Shown here: piece by piece, positions 6,530 through 15,694 of the stretch
Numbering within the stretch: the first letter of the stretch is position 1
Layout: each line of letters opens with the position of its first letter
Source: Sunxiuqinia sp965230765
GTDB lineage: Bacteria > Bacteroidota > Bacteroidia > Bacteroidales > Prolixibacteraceae
Direction: 5' to 3'
NCBI GenBank assembly: GCA_965230765.1
Contig: CBDDLR010000002.1
Coordinates: 868,001-932,000 of the forward strand
DNA length: 64,000 bases
Translations under genes and position numbers: made by a program
The notes under the pieces: generated by a model
What the model was told of the DNA's origin: nothing
Seen by the model: only the letters and a program-made list of their open reading frames with translations
Databases searched by the model: none

Positions 6530-9418
6530 AAACTGAAACGAGGTGGATTGATTGTGGGGATGGTACATTCCTCTAACACCTGCAGAGACTGGTGCAACCA
6601 AACGCATAAAATGCCCATCACCAATAAGTTCTACCCCGATGCTCTCAATGTTCTGCTCATATTGACCCAAAACCGTTCTGCTCGTATCAAACAAATTGCC
6701 CTTGTAGTTTGTGTAATCATAAAAGAATGAAGCCCTTAGCCGTTGAATATATGCCAACACCCCTAAACTTAAATCTGGGTACAACAATGGCATAGCATAA
6801 TCAACTGAAAAAGAAACCATCTCATTATTTTGAAATCGACTTGTTCCTCGGGGCCTTTTTATAACATCTGAAAATGTGATATTGCCATCACCATCTTTTC
6901 CCTTTTCTTGAAATCCAGCGTAAAACCTTAATCCATGGGTTTTAGATACCCCAGGAAAATATAAATACATTTGTGCAGCACTTAAACTACCAATATCAAT
7001 ACCTCCCAAAGGTGTATTTCTATAAATAAGATCAACGGCTTGCCCCCATCTCGGAAGAATTGACAATTCAGATTGCCGAAGAATATTTTGAAAATATACA
7101 CGTGGAGTTAAAATTGAATAGTTACTCTCAATGAAGTTTTCAGGTGTAGAATTATTACGGCTTAGCTTTTCGTATTCATAGTTTATTGAAGGCTGTATCA
7201 ACTGCGAATATTTTCCATTATTAAACCTGAAAGGCAATCTCACATCCATCTCAAAATTAAGTTCATTCCATGAAATATTTTGTGTTATCGTATCCTGGCG
7301 AACTACATCCCCATTGTCATTAACAAACTGCCGAATGAGGGGAATGTTTGAACTACGTTTGCCGAAGCTAATTTCTGTGTCAATAATTGGATGGAAACCC
7401 GAATAATTAAATCCAACTTTAAACTTACCAGCTTCTTCTGCAGGTTCGTATTCGTATCCAAGATGTGTTTCTGCTGTACCTAATTTGTTTTGCGAAAAAA
7501 TAGAAAAGCCAGGTCTTAGCTCATAATCGTTGATATTCATATATGCAGGTGACCAGCTGTGAAAATTAAAAAGGTTCGCAAGCTTGGAATATTTTCGGGA
7601 TTCATATTCTGCTTCTGTTTTTCCATTAAACGACAAAACAGCATTCTCTTGCTTAGCCATTTGATCTGCCAGATGATAATTGGTAAAATCATTTTTACTG
7701 ATCGTTTCCCCTACTGAATTCGAGGTATTCATTGATGCTATATGATATCCTTCGGAACTATAATTGCTGAAATACAAATGATTCCCAATCTGAAAAGGAT
7801 AATCGGCACCAAATGGCACTGAGCTTAACTGCGTAATTTCTTTGTTTTCCGGATCAAGGCTATAGATATTATCAATCCCAGTATACGATGCAGTGTATAA
7901 AATTTTCCCACCATGAAAGATTGGATTCCGGATATCATGAAAACTTACAGGTGAAATATTTGTGAATGCTTTCGTTGTTAATGAATAGGAAGCCAGGTAT
8001 TTTCCCTTGTCTGACAAACAAATCATGTAAAGTTTCTCATCGGTATCACTCCAGCAAGGGGTTAAGAAAAATTGATTGTCCTTGGTTGAAAAGGAATCGA
8101 TTTTTTCGCCCGAATTGATATCAAAAACCGACAAGTTATAATCATTAGTATCTGTTATCTCAACGGCGGCAAAGTATTTCAACGATGGGGAAATGGCTGG
8201 TGCAAAAAGGTTGTTCCCGAATTTCAATACTTTTTTCACTTTCGTGTCAATATTATAAATAATAATTACTGACTTGTCTGCATGTTCCCAGCGAATGTGT
8301 GGCCTACGCTCAGACCAAATAAGCAGGTTCTCTCGGCCTGAAATTGATTCACGATAGATTGATCCAGGTGTGAACAGAACTTTTTCTTTCCCATTTGAGA
8401 TTTTAACGATGTGATCAATATCATCACGGCTTTTTTTCAATGCAATTACTTCATCTCCTTCTCGCACAAAGAGACATTGGTAATCGGTGTAAAACTTGGG
8501 CTTTTTGATTACTTGCTTTGTTTCAGTTAATTGCAGCTTGGCGTACTCATGGTTCCATTCGTTTTCATAGTGCTGAAAAACTTTTGTATAAAGTGCTTCC
8601 TTTTTCAATCCGCTGTATTTTTTCAATACCCGGTTTAAGGGTGATATGGATAAAGGTTTACTGCCTACTTCGGATAAAACCTCTTCCCAGATACCAGCAC
8701 CATATTCCTTACGGATAGCTGCAGTCAGCCAATAACCAAAACGATATCGGTTAGGCACAAAATCTTTGTATGAACCCAGCGAAGCCTTATCGTACGAATA
8801 CAATCCTTTTTCAACTACCTGTGCTTTGTTTTGCATTAAAAAAGACGACAGCCTTCCCCTACCTGAGTTTGTCAGGGAAGTTTCAGTAATTACAGCATCA
8901 CCTTCGATAAACCAAAACGGAAGATAGGCTGCGATTGCAGCAGCAGTAGCCTGTTCACCAAACAAGACTTTAATTATTCCAGGTAGTTCTGACTGGATTT
9001 TACCCAACTGCACAACATGCCTGAATTCATGAACCGCAAGCTGCTCCAGCCAGTCCTGAGCATAAATCCCCTGGTGAGGAGTGGCGAAAAGTTCCACTCT
9101 ACGGGGAGACCATCCAACTAAACCATTTGAGTAAGCAGTTTGTGTATGCAGAATGATTGATATTTTCTTCGGAGAATGGTTCAATGTTTTTTGCCCATAA
9201 TCGTAAACCTTATCGAACACAAAAGCCAACTGTTGAGCTTTACTTTCATATTCTTCAGGAAATATAATTTGAAAATGTTCGGTATTTATTTGCCGCCAGC
9301 TAACCCTGGCAGGATCCTGCCCTGTTGAAAAATATTGTGCCTCTGCACGAAAAGCAAAAACAACAAAAATCACACAAATTATAAAAGGAAACAGTTTTTT
9401 GTCTATCATGCAGAACAT
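6500..9418 (-). CDS. Large secreted HExxH protein with propeller-like repeats and outer-membrane barrel
   Basis: The 972-residue protein starts with a signal peptide (about residues 1-28). An M1/MA-like metalloprotease signature follows: His-Glu-Phe-Arg-His at 130-134, with a possible third zinc ligand at Glu172 in a Trp-Phe-Ile-Glu-Gly context. The middle part (about 290-590) has repeated beta-strand units like a TolB/WD40 propeller. The last 350 residues alternate polar and hydrophobic residues and end in Asn-Phe-Asn-Gly-Ile, as in an outer-membrane barrel. Related Bacteroidota proteins are usually called TolB-like or hypothetical, and the peptidase activity is inferred. A second ATG at 9409 is an equally good start. 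Confidence 0.75.
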   Translation of the reverse strand: MFCMIDKKLFPFIICVIFVVFAFRAEAQYFSTGQDPARVSWRQINTEHFQIIFPEEYESKAQQLAFVFDKVYDYGQKTLNHSPKKISIILHTQTAYSNGLVGWSPRRVELFATPHQGIYAQDWLEQLAVHEFRHVVQLGKIQSELPGIIKVLFGEQATAAAIAAYLPFWFIEGDAVITETSLTNSGRGRLSSFLMQNKAQVVEKGLYSYDKASLGSYKDFVPNRYRFGYWLTAAIRKEYGAGIWEEVLSEVGSKPLSISPLNRVLKKYSGLKKEALYTKVFQHYENEWNHEYAKLQLTETKQVIKKPKFYTDYQCLFVREGDEVIALKKSRDDIDHIVKISNGKEKVLFTPGSIYRESISGRENLLIWSERRPHIRWEHADKSVIIIYNIDTKVKKVLKFGNNLFAPAISPSLKYFAAVEITDTNDYNLSVFDINSGEKIDSFSTKDNQFFLTPCWSDTDEKLYMICLSDKGKYLASYSLTTKAFTNISPVSFHDIRNPIFHGGKILYTASYTGIDNIYSLDPENKEITQLSSVPFGADYPFQIGNHLYFSNYSSEGYHIASMNTSNSVGETISKNDFTNYHLADQMAKQENAVLSFNGKTEAEYESRKYSKLANLFNFHSWSPAYMNINDYELRPGFSIFSQNKLGTAETHLGYEYEPAEEAGKFKVGFNYSGFHPIIDTEISFGKRSSNIPLIRQFVNDNGDVVRQDTITQNISWNELNFEMDVRLPFRFNNGKYSQLIQPSINYEYEKLSRNNSTPENFIESNYSILTPRVYFQNILRQSELSILPRWGQAVDLIYRNTPLGGIDIGSLSAAQMYLYFPGVSKTHGLRFYAGFQEKGKDGDGNITFSDVIKRPRGTSRFQNNEMVSFSVDYAMPLLYPDLSLGVLAYIQRLRASFFYDYTNYKGNLFDTSRTVLGQYEQNIESIGVELIGDGHFMRLVAPVSAGVRGMYHPHNQSTSFQFLVSVNFNGI

Positions 9419-9440
9419 ACTTAGTATTTCGAAATATAAA

Positions 9441-9470
9441 CAAAAAAAGCCGGGTTCAGTTTCCCGGCTT
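9441..9470 (-). terminator. Intrinsic terminator of the 222-residue membrane protein gene
   Basis: A perfect 8-base-pair stem (9447-9454 with 9463-9470) encloses an 8-base loop. On the minus strand it is followed by a run of seven T, placed 22 bases beyond the stop codon of the membrane protein gene. Confidence 0.85.
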
Positions 9471-9492
9471 CTTGATTTAATGTTTTTTAAGC

Positions 9493-10161
9493 TTATTGTG
9501 TTTCCAGTGAATTCTCTTTATTCAAAGCAGCTTGGTACATCGATGCAAATGCAGAATGTGTCCAGATCAATGCGGGGAATATTCCAACAATAAAAAGGAT
9601 TAAACCACCGATGATAATAAAGAAGGACAAAATGGCCATTCCAAAAATATTCCATCCAATTCCACGTGTAAGTTGCCAGCTTCGCTGAAGTGCCTGAACA
9701 GGATCCAGGTTTTCATCCATTACCAGGTAGGAAACAAAAACTAGCCTACAAGCCAAAATAATTCCCGGAATAATAAGAAAAAAGAAACCCATGGCAACGA
9801 TAGCGACCTTTAGCAGATTAGCTAATATTACGTTTAAATAATTATTGAAGCCAGCTATTAGTTTTCTAAACTCAATTTCTTTATCCCGGACAGCATCAAT
9901 ATAAATAAGCTTTGAACTATAAATAAATACGGGTGCAAGTAAAAAACCGTAAGCAAGTCCAAATATGGCCAAGAAAATCATGCCCGCAGTCATTAGAAAG
10001 GGTTCTCCATCGTAATTGAAGCCAGCGTTGGGCCCTTGAACCAGCCCCATAAGGATTACTACGACTAATAAATAAAAGAAGTATTTTTTCATCACTTCCC
10101 ATCCATTACTGAAGCTACCACCTATGGTTGGCGTTAAAGTTGTGTAATTAATTAGTTCCAT
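9493..10161 (-). CDS. Integral membrane protein, DUF975/GDPD-membrane-domain-like
   Basis: The 222-residue protein has about five to six hydrophobic segments (near 26-44, 57-80, 112-135, 138-150, 166-192 and 195-210). The segment with Pro-Gly-Ile-Ile-Leu-Ala-Cys-Arg-Leu, then Asp-Pro-Val-Gln-Ala-Leu-Gln-Arg-Ser-Trp, is typical of the YciC/DUF975 and glycerophosphodiester-phosphodiesterase membrane-domain group. No catalytic residues are visible, and function is unknown. The gene is divergent from a LuxR-type membrane regulator; the shared upstream region carries repeated ACC-containing motifs. A strong terminator lies just downstream, so it is probably monocistronic. Confidence 0.75.
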   Translation of the reverse strand: MELINYTTLTPTIGGSFSNGWEVMKKYFFYLLVVVILMGLVQGPNAGFNYDGEPFLMTAGMIFLAIFGLAYGFLLAPVFIYSSKLIYIDAVRDKEIEFRKLIAGFNNYLNVILANLLKVAIVAMGFFFLIIPGIILACRLVFVSYLVMDENLDPVQALQRSWQLTRGIGWNIFGMAILSFFIIIGGLILFIVGIFPALIWTHSAFASMYQAALNKENSLETQ

Positions 10162-10216
10162 GACATTCTGTTTAAAAGTTCAATTCAAACTTATTGATAA
10201 TTAATACATTTTCCTT

Positions 10217-10290
10217 CATACCAAAGTAGTGATTTACAAATATCCAACCTTGGTATGTATACGAAATTCGATAATCCTACCTTAGTAGTG
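10217..10290. promoter_or_regulatory. Inverted and direct repeats between divergent genes (candidate operator)
   Basis: CATACCAA (10217-10224) and TTGGTATG (10250-10257) form a perfect 8-base inverted repeat. Three related elements of the form ACC[A/T][A/T][A/G]GTA begin at 10220, 10247 and 10279, all upstream of the LuxR gene start chosen here. Their position suggests binding sites for a regulator of one or both divergent genes. The regulator is not identified. Confidence 0.4.
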
Positions 10291-10329
10291 TATCATTCTG
10301 ATTGCTTTTTCTTATTTTGGCTTATCAAA

Positions 10330-11262
10330 ATGAAGCACCTTGTATTTATATTGGTATTTGCTGTTTCTGCAGGTTTATCTGTAATGGGGCTAATTAGCTC
10401 CTATCGGTTAAAGGAAATGAAATTGCCCTTTTCATCCAGCCTGTTTTATTATAAGGTTTTTTTGGTAGCATTCGGTTTTTATGGCATCTGGAGCCATTTA
10501 ATTTTCACTTATCTCTATGAAGGAAGTATTCTTGAAGGAATTGAAGATGCAGGTTTACTAGGGTTCTTTCCAATATTGGGAATCCCGTTATTGATTGTTG
10601 CCTGGTATTTGTTTCTACAGTTTAGTGTTGAAATTGGCGAGAGAAAATTCCCAGGATGGTATTCCATCGTTTATTTCCTTATTTTGATTGTGGGCTTTTT
10701 CCTGCTCGGAATATATTACAGTCATCAGGTAAATACAAACCGTTTATTTGACTGGATGTTTATTCAGCAAATATTGGTAATCATCAACTTTATTTTCATT
10801 TTATCCGGCAGCCTGGTCATTTTAAACAAAAGGAAAAAAATCACTCAAAACTATTCCAGCTCTTTGATTATTGGCTCTGAACTTATTCCGTTCGCATTAT
10901 TTTCAATCTCTTTATTCATGGTCTCTTCGCACTGGTTATTTGTTGTGTCAAGCATCATTTTTTACTTTAGTGCCATAACTATATTGCCGACCTTGCTTTA
11001 TTTTAAATCAGCAAAATTTGTATCATTTTCGAGAGATTTTGAAGGCTTTTGTGAAAAATTTGAAATATCAAAACGAGAAGCTGAAATCATTCAGGAAATA
11101 TGTAAAGGGAAAACAAACAAAGAAATCGGCGATTCACTGTACATCACCCTTCAAACGGTTAAAGACCATACGCATCGGATTTATTCCAAAACGAACGTTT
11201 CAAACCGGGTGCAGTTAACTAATTTGGTGAATGAGTTCCTCAATTCAGCTAGTAACAGTTGA
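10330..11262 (+). CDS. Membrane-bound LuxR-family transcriptional regulator
   Basis: The 310-residue protein has about seven hydrophobic segments in residues 1-230 and a LuxR-type helix-turn-helix domain at about 243-310. The DNA-binding part shows Ser-Lys-Arg-Glu-Ala-Glu-Ile, then Gly-Lys-Thr-Asn-Lys-Glu-Ile-Gly and Thr-Val-Lys-Asp-His, which are the hallmarks of the family. This 7TM-LuxR layout is common in Bacteroidota, and such proteins are thought to sense membrane or small-molecule signals. An ATG at 10255 would add 25 residues, but it lies inside the repeat region, and the ATG at 10330 places the first hydrophobic segment at the very N-terminus. Repeats at 10217-10290 may be its own operator. 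Confidence 0.85.
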   Translation: MKHLVFILVFAVSAGLSVMGLISSYRLKEMKLPFSSSLFYYKVFLVAFGFYGIWSHLIFTYLYEGSILEGIEDAGLLGFFPILGIPLLIVAWYLFLQFSVEIGERKFPGWYSIVYFLILIVGFFLLGIYYSHQVNTNRLFDWMFIQQILVIINFIFILSGSLVILNKRKKITQNYSSSLIIGSELIPFALFSISLFMVSSHWLFVVSSIIFYFSAITILPTLLYFKSAKFVSFSRDFEGFCEKFEISKREAEIIQEICKGKTNKEIGDSLYITLQTVKDHTHRIYSKTNVSNRVQLTNLVNEFLNSASNS

Positions 11263-11316
11263 TTAATCGAAAATTCCTACTAATAATAATACAGTTTGGT
11301 ACATTTTTATTGGACA

Positions 11317-12555
11317 TCATCTGTAAAATTTGTTCTGAAAAACATTCACGGCGATAAATCCAAACACCCCCGTGCAGAAGACTATCAATAGGTCAACGAA
11401 CTGATCTAGCAATAACACCTTCCTTCTACGAAAAATCAAGATTTGGATAATCATCAGAAATGCACTTACAATTGTCCACCAATAGACCTTGGTGAAACTA
11501 AAATAAAAATTTACAAAGCTGCTGTTTTCATTCTCCAGGGAAATCTCAAATGGGAAAATATATTCAGAAGCTCTTTTTTCAATTTGCTCTAGATCGTTTC
11601 CTCGCGCTTCTTCGTACATGTCAACATACTGATACTCTTTGTCAAGCGCAAAAGCTGTCGTGTAATTATTTCCGTCTATTATCACGTGGTAGTGAAACAT
11701 GTCTCCCAAAATCCGCAGACGATGTTTATCGGCATCAAACCCTGATACAGGAAACCGGACCAATTCATACTCATCTTGAATCAACACGTAAATATCATTG
11801 TTTTCAGAAATGAAATAACCGTAATAATATTTATCTGAAAAATCGACACAACTTATGTATTTGAATTGTAAGGAATCTGGCAAATCGACTTTCTTTACAT
11901 ACGGAGTTGATTCTATCATTTTCACATGGAAAAGTTTATCAGAAGAATCAATTACGAAATAGCCTTCATCGCATGATTTTTTTATAGTTGCCAATCCTGC
12001 AATGTATTTTGCCGGAAACTCGAACCCTTTTTTATTCAAGAAATAAGTAAACATTTGACTTTTCTTTTCATCAATCCTGTTTGTTTTCGCATCTACAAAT
12101 TCCATACGATCATTGATCCTGAAGAAGTCGGGTGGAATTTCGAATTTAAGCCTGTCAGATTCTGATTCAAACATGGGGTAAAGCCCGGGTTGCGGAGAAT
12201 GTAAGTCGGATGGTTGATACTTAAAAGTAGATCGTGCCCTGCGAATATCGCGCAAATCCATTTCAGCACCATTAATGGTATCTGGTAAAATACCTGTATT
12301 TGCAAGCTGATAGGAATACATCAATGGGAGCCTTGCTTCAAATTCATTTCTGGTGTATGAATTGCCCTTTGAATCATTCCAGGTAATATCGGCTCCAGCT
12401 CTGCGAATCATAAATTCCTGATTGATGCAACTATACATGATAAATGGCGACCGATCAGGTTTTTCAAAAATTGTCCAGTAAAGCTTGGGAATTGCTACAG
12501 AGCTTGCGATAATTGTGACCATAATCAATATGTACCTGCTTAAACGTTCCATCAT
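11317..12555 (-). CDS. DUF4857-like membrane protein of an ABC-2 gene set
   Basis: The 412-residue protein has one N-terminal transmembrane segment (about 5-25), a large soluble extracytoplasmic region, and two C-terminal transmembrane segments (about 350-372 and 382-402). Its position as the last gene after an ABC-2 ATPase and permease, and its layout, fit the DUF4857 family known from Bacteroides; I assign this from memory with moderate certainty. It overlaps the permease gene by four bases (ATGA), so the two are translationally coupled. Its role in the transporter is unknown. The extracytoplasmic part contains Asp/Tyr-rich repeats of the kind seen in beta-sheet proteins. Confidence 0.65.
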   Translation of the reverse strand: MMERLSRYILIMVTIIASSVAIPKLYWTIFEKPDRSPFIMYSCINQEFMIRRAGADITWNDSKGNSYTRNEFEARLPLMYSYQLANTGILPDTINGAEMDLRDIRRARSTFKYQPSDLHSPQPGLYPMFESESDRLKFEIPPDFFRINDRMEFVDAKTNRIDEKKSQMFTYFLNKKGFEFPAKYIAGLATIKKSCDEGYFVIDSSDKLFHVKMIESTPYVKKVDLPDSLQFKYISCVDFSDKYYYGYFISENNDIYVLIQDEYELVRFPVSGFDADKHRLRILGDMFHYHVIIDGNNYTTAFALDKEYQYVDMYEEARGNDLEQIEKRASEYIFPFEISLENENSSFVNFYFSFTKVYWWTIVSAFLMIIQILIFRRRKVLLLDQFVDLLIVFCTGVFGFIAVNVFQNKFYR

Positions 12556-13220
12556 TTCATCTCCCCCTTCCTAAACCTGTATGCTGAAAAAATGAATACA
12601 ATGCTCAACAGTGCCGTAAGTATCACCAAATACAAATTAATGGGCTTGTATGCTCCCGAAGAACTGCTTACTAAATAAACACGAACAAAGAAAAAGGCAA
12701 CCGCTGAATAAATTGGCCAGTAATACCAAACTGGCTCTAAAACAATTAGAGAAACAAAATAGTATAATGCAAATCCTGCTAAAATCCATGGAAGGATGGA
12801 TATCGATGCAGAGTTAATAATTTCAACAGGAAGAAGAATTGCACTGGACAAATAGAAACCAGAAAATATAAGAAAGTAGGTCGCTAATAAGCAAACGGTA
12901 CCTGAAAGCATCATAATTATCAACGATTTATTTTCGCCTAAAGGAAGATGGAACGTTAGTTTTATTCGTTTATGTAAAGTTTCAGGCAAGTATTGCGCTA
13001 CAGCGAGAACCAGTCCCATAACCGGAAGAAATTTTAACACCTTAAAGTATTGGTATTTGTTAAAAAGGATTCCGTACCAAAAGTTGTTTGCCTGAGCGAA
13101 TAAAATGTCATGGGCTAGTCTAATATAAATATTAGCAACAGCCAGCATCCCCAGCAAAGTAAGGATAATCCAAACCCACCTAAGTTTAAGCCACTCTTTA
13201 TAAATTATCGATCTCCACAT
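12552..13220 (-). CDS. ABC-2 type permease subunit
   Basis: The 222-residue membrane protein begins with Tyr-Lys-Glu-Trp-Leu-Lys-Leu, the amphipathic interface helix typical of ABC-2 permeases. It has about six transmembrane segments (near 14-35, 62-78, 102-130, 138-160, 165-182 and 195-214). It lies four bases after the ATPase gene and overlaps the following DUF4857-like gene by four bases. The three genes are therefore one transcription and translation unit encoding an exporter-type ABC system in the inner membrane. The cargo is not known. Confidence 0.8.
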   Translation of the reverse strand: MWRSIIYKEWLKLRWVWIILTLLGMLAVANIYIRLAHDILFAQANNFWYGILFNKYQYFKVLKFLPVMGLVLAVAQYLPETLHKRIKLTFHLPLGENKSLIIMMLSGTVCLLATYFLIFSGFYLSSAILLPVEIINSASISILPWILAGFALYYFVSLIVLEPVWYYWPIYSAVAFFFVRVYLVSSSSGAYKPINLYLVILTALLSIVFIFSAYRFRKGEMK

Positions 13221-13224
13221 AGTT

Positions 13225-14115
13225 TTAGTATTTCCCGGTTAAACCAATAAAAGCATCTTCAAGGTTCATGTCAACTATCTTGAAATCAGAAACATCAATA
13301 CCATTTGTCTTTAAGAAAGATAATACAAATTCTTCGCTCTCATAAGTGTACATCTCAGCTTCATTCTTGACTAGTTCAAGGTTTACCACAAAATCTTCAT
13401 TTTTAAGCTTCTTTAATTTTTCTTCATCGGCTTTGAATGTGAACTGCTTGAACTCACCCATAAATTCTGTTACTGGTTTTTGAGCCAAAATTCGATTGAA
13501 ATCCATTATAAGCACATCGTCAATCAGCCTTTCCATATCTTGAATAATATGAGATGTTGCAAAGACTGTTTTGTTTTTAGACTTAGCGTATTCGCGTAAA
13601 TAACCAATAAATAATCTTCTATACCCAGGGTCAAGCCCCATGGAAAAATCATCAAGTATGAGCAAATCCGGATCTTGGGCAAGAATTAATCCTAAAGCCA
13701 CCTGTGACCGTTGACCAACTGACATTTTTGATATTTTTTGATTTGGTGCAACGTTTAACTTTGACATCAACTCCCAGTATGGTTCGTTGTCCCATTGGGG
13801 ATAAGCCATGGAATAAAATTTTTCAATTTGGTGGATATTCATGAATGAATACTGGATATGGCCTTCCATCAAGAAACCAATCCTTGCTTTGGTCTTTGGT
13901 GTCAGATGCTGCGAATTCTCCCCATAAATAAGGCATTCGCCGTTTGCCGGGTGCAAAAAACCATTCAGTATATTTATTGTTGTTGTCTTGCCTGTCCCAT
14001 TTTTACCCAGCAGGCCAAATATACTTCCATCCTTTACTTTTATATTTAGGTTTTCATATACAAGCTTTTTGCCGTAGTAGTGGGTCAGGTTTTTACATTC
14101 GATCGCGTAACTCAT
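13225..14115 (-). CDS. ABC transporter ATP-binding protein
   Basis: The 296-residue ATPase has Walker A Gly-Lys-Asn-Gly-Thr-Gly-Lys-Thr at 37-44, a variant signature Ser-Val-Gly-Gln-Arg at 130-134 in place of LSGGQ, and Walker B Leu-Leu-Ile-Leu-Asp-Asp at 149-154. The residue after the Walker B Asp, normally the catalytic Glu, is Asp154, which may slow hydrolysis. The last 80 residues form a C-terminal extension common in ABC-2 ATPases. The ATG at 14115 is preferred to a TTG two codons upstream. It is the first gene of the ABC trio and follows the outer-membrane barrel gene by 11 bases, so the TonB receptor genes and the ABC genes look like one operon. Confidence 0.9.
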   Translation of the reverse strand: MSYAIECKNLTHYYGKKLVYENLNIKVKDGSIFGLLGKNGTGKTTTINILNGFLHPANGECLIYGENSQHLTPKTKARIGFLMEGHIQYSFMNIHQIEKFYSMAYPQWDNEPYWELMSKLNVAPNQKISKMSVGQRSQVALGLILAQDPDLLILDDFSMGLDPGYRRLFIGYLREYAKSKNKTVFATSHIIQDMERLIDDVLIMDFNRILAQKPVTEFMGEFKQFTFKADEEKLKKLKNEDFVVNLELVKNEAEMYTYESEEFVLSFLKTNGIDVSDFKIVDMNLEDAFIGLTGKY

Positions 14116-14126
14116 ATACAAACTAT

Positions 14127-15689
14127 TTAAAAGTTCATTCCAAGTTTGACTTCAACATATTTCTGATTTTGCCTTCCCGGCAAATCAGAGATAAATATTG
14201 AATAGCCAGTATCTAAAAACAATTGCATATGTGAATTATACAAAAATACGTTCCTGCCTATTTTTGCAGACACTCCAGTTTGCCACAAGTTTGAGTTGTA
14301 AAAATCAAAGTCATGAACCACAAAATCAGCATTTACAATATTCGCTAAAAACTCGTCTTCAACTAGTTCAAGTGATCCGCTAAATGCTTTTTTGTAAGCT
14401 GCGGCGCATGAAAAAATAAAATCATTTTTTTTGAGCTGTAAACCTTTGTCAAACTTAGCAGACAAAGTTGCACTATTAAGCTTCTGTTTATTGTATTCAG
14501 GAACAAAATAATAGCTTGTTTCTTTCGAATTTATTGCGCCTGTAAATTTGATCCCCCAATCAATATGATTTAAATTTTGAATTCGATAATAGGAATACTC
14601 AAAGCCATACTCAGTTTCTTTATGTCTATACAAGGTATATTTTTCAATCGTAGCCCACTGATAAGTAACTGTTTCCAGCTTAGGTTCTACAACGGGCTCA
14701 TTTCCATATATCTTTTTTTGTTGAACGAATAGTTTGAGCTTTTTTGTGTATTGACCTGAAGAATTAAATGAAAATGTAGAATTCAAATTAGTATAATACG
14801 CATCCAACGATGCAATTTGAAGCGGACGTTTTTTCCCCCTTTTCACATCGGTTATCCTTTTATCGAAACTCATGGTTGTTAAATTTTCAAACAACTCTGT
14901 TTTAGCGTAAAAATAAAAAGCTCCCCCGTACTGATTAAAAGATGTGTACCTTGAATCGGTTTCGGTACTTGAAGAATATGCCCCAAGCCCCCTGAAATAA
15001 AACAGATCAAATCTACGATCTGTTACTGTATTAATATCAATATCTTCTTTTCCCCCTCTATAGTTTAAACTTGCCCCCAGTTTAAATTTGTTGTATTCAA
15101 CAAGTAAGCTTGGTGAAAACTCAAAATCAGTAATCGTGTTGGAAGGCCTTGGATCTTTTCTTTTTGTTCCAGTTCCAGCTTTGTACTTGGTGTTAAAACC
15201 AATGGTAGTGTTTGCATTAATTGCGTACACCCCTTTTCCTTCTAAGTTGAAATATTGCTTATAGTAATCACCACCAATTGAATCGCCAATTGTGTATGGA
15301 TTATCATTATAAGGTTCAATTACGTCAACCCAACGTACATCTCTGTCAATATCTGAATGATAACTGAACTTACCATAAAACGTCCAATTGTTGTTCTTCG
15401 TGTATCCGTATGAATGCATACCAAATTTGTTCGAAGATTGAGCTTGCTGAAACAAATGGTAGTCTCCACTTGAGTTTTCAAATCCAAGGTAAACACTTCC
15501 AAATTTGTCAAAATCGAAAAACCTAAGCGATGCGGCATTGTCAGCTCCAGACCAAATCGTTTTTAGATTCATTATTTTTTCTGTAGAAATTGAATAATCT
15601 GTTATTGAATCGCCTGGAGACAACGCATATGAACAATGTCCCGCAACAATAAACAATACAACAAACAATATTTCTAAACCTTTACTCAT
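14127..15689 (-). CDS. Outer-membrane beta-barrel protein, DUF6850-like
   Basis: The 520-residue protein has a signal peptide (about residues 1-23) followed by alternating hydrophobic and aromatic strands through to a C-terminal Val-Glu-Val-Lys-Leu-Gly-Met-Asn-Phe, the usual last strand of an outer-membrane barrel. Its place beside a DUF4876-type lipoprotein and a TonB receptor agrees with the DUF6850 family described in Bacteroidota; that name is given from memory and is not certain. It follows the lipoprotein gene by five bases. It probably forms part of the same outer-membrane complex, but transported substrate and stoichiometry are unknown. Confidence 0.7.
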   Translation of the reverse strand: MSKGLEILFVVLFIVAGHCSYALSPGDSITDYSISTEKIMNLKTIWSGADNAASLRFFDFDKFGSVYLGFENSSGDYHLFQQAQSSNKFGMHSYGYTKNNNWTFYGKFSYHSDIDRDVRWVDVIEPYNDNPYTIGDSIGGDYYKQYFNLEGKGVYAINANTTIGFNTKYKAGTGTKRKDPRPSNTITDFEFSPSLLVEYNKFKLGASLNYRGGKEDIDINTVTDRRFDLFYFRGLGAYSSSTETDSRYTSFNQYGGAFYFYAKTELFENLTTMSFDKRITDVKRGKKRPLQIASLDAYYTNLNSTFSFNSSGQYTKKLKLFVQQKKIYGNEPVVEPKLETVTYQWATIEKYTLYRHKETEYGFEYSYYRIQNLNHIDWGIKFTGAINSKETSYYFVPEYNKQKLNSATLSAKFDKGLQLKKNDFIFSCAAAYKKAFSGSLELVEDEFLANIVNADFVVHDFDFYNSNLWQTGVSAKIGRNVFLYNSHMQLFLDTGYSIFISDLPGRQNQKYVEVKLGMNF

Positions 15690-15694
15690 TTATA

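Noticed and set aside
9399..9593. A plus-strand frame over the 9441-9470 terminator
   Set aside because: It is opposite to two genes and covers an obvious terminator hairpin.
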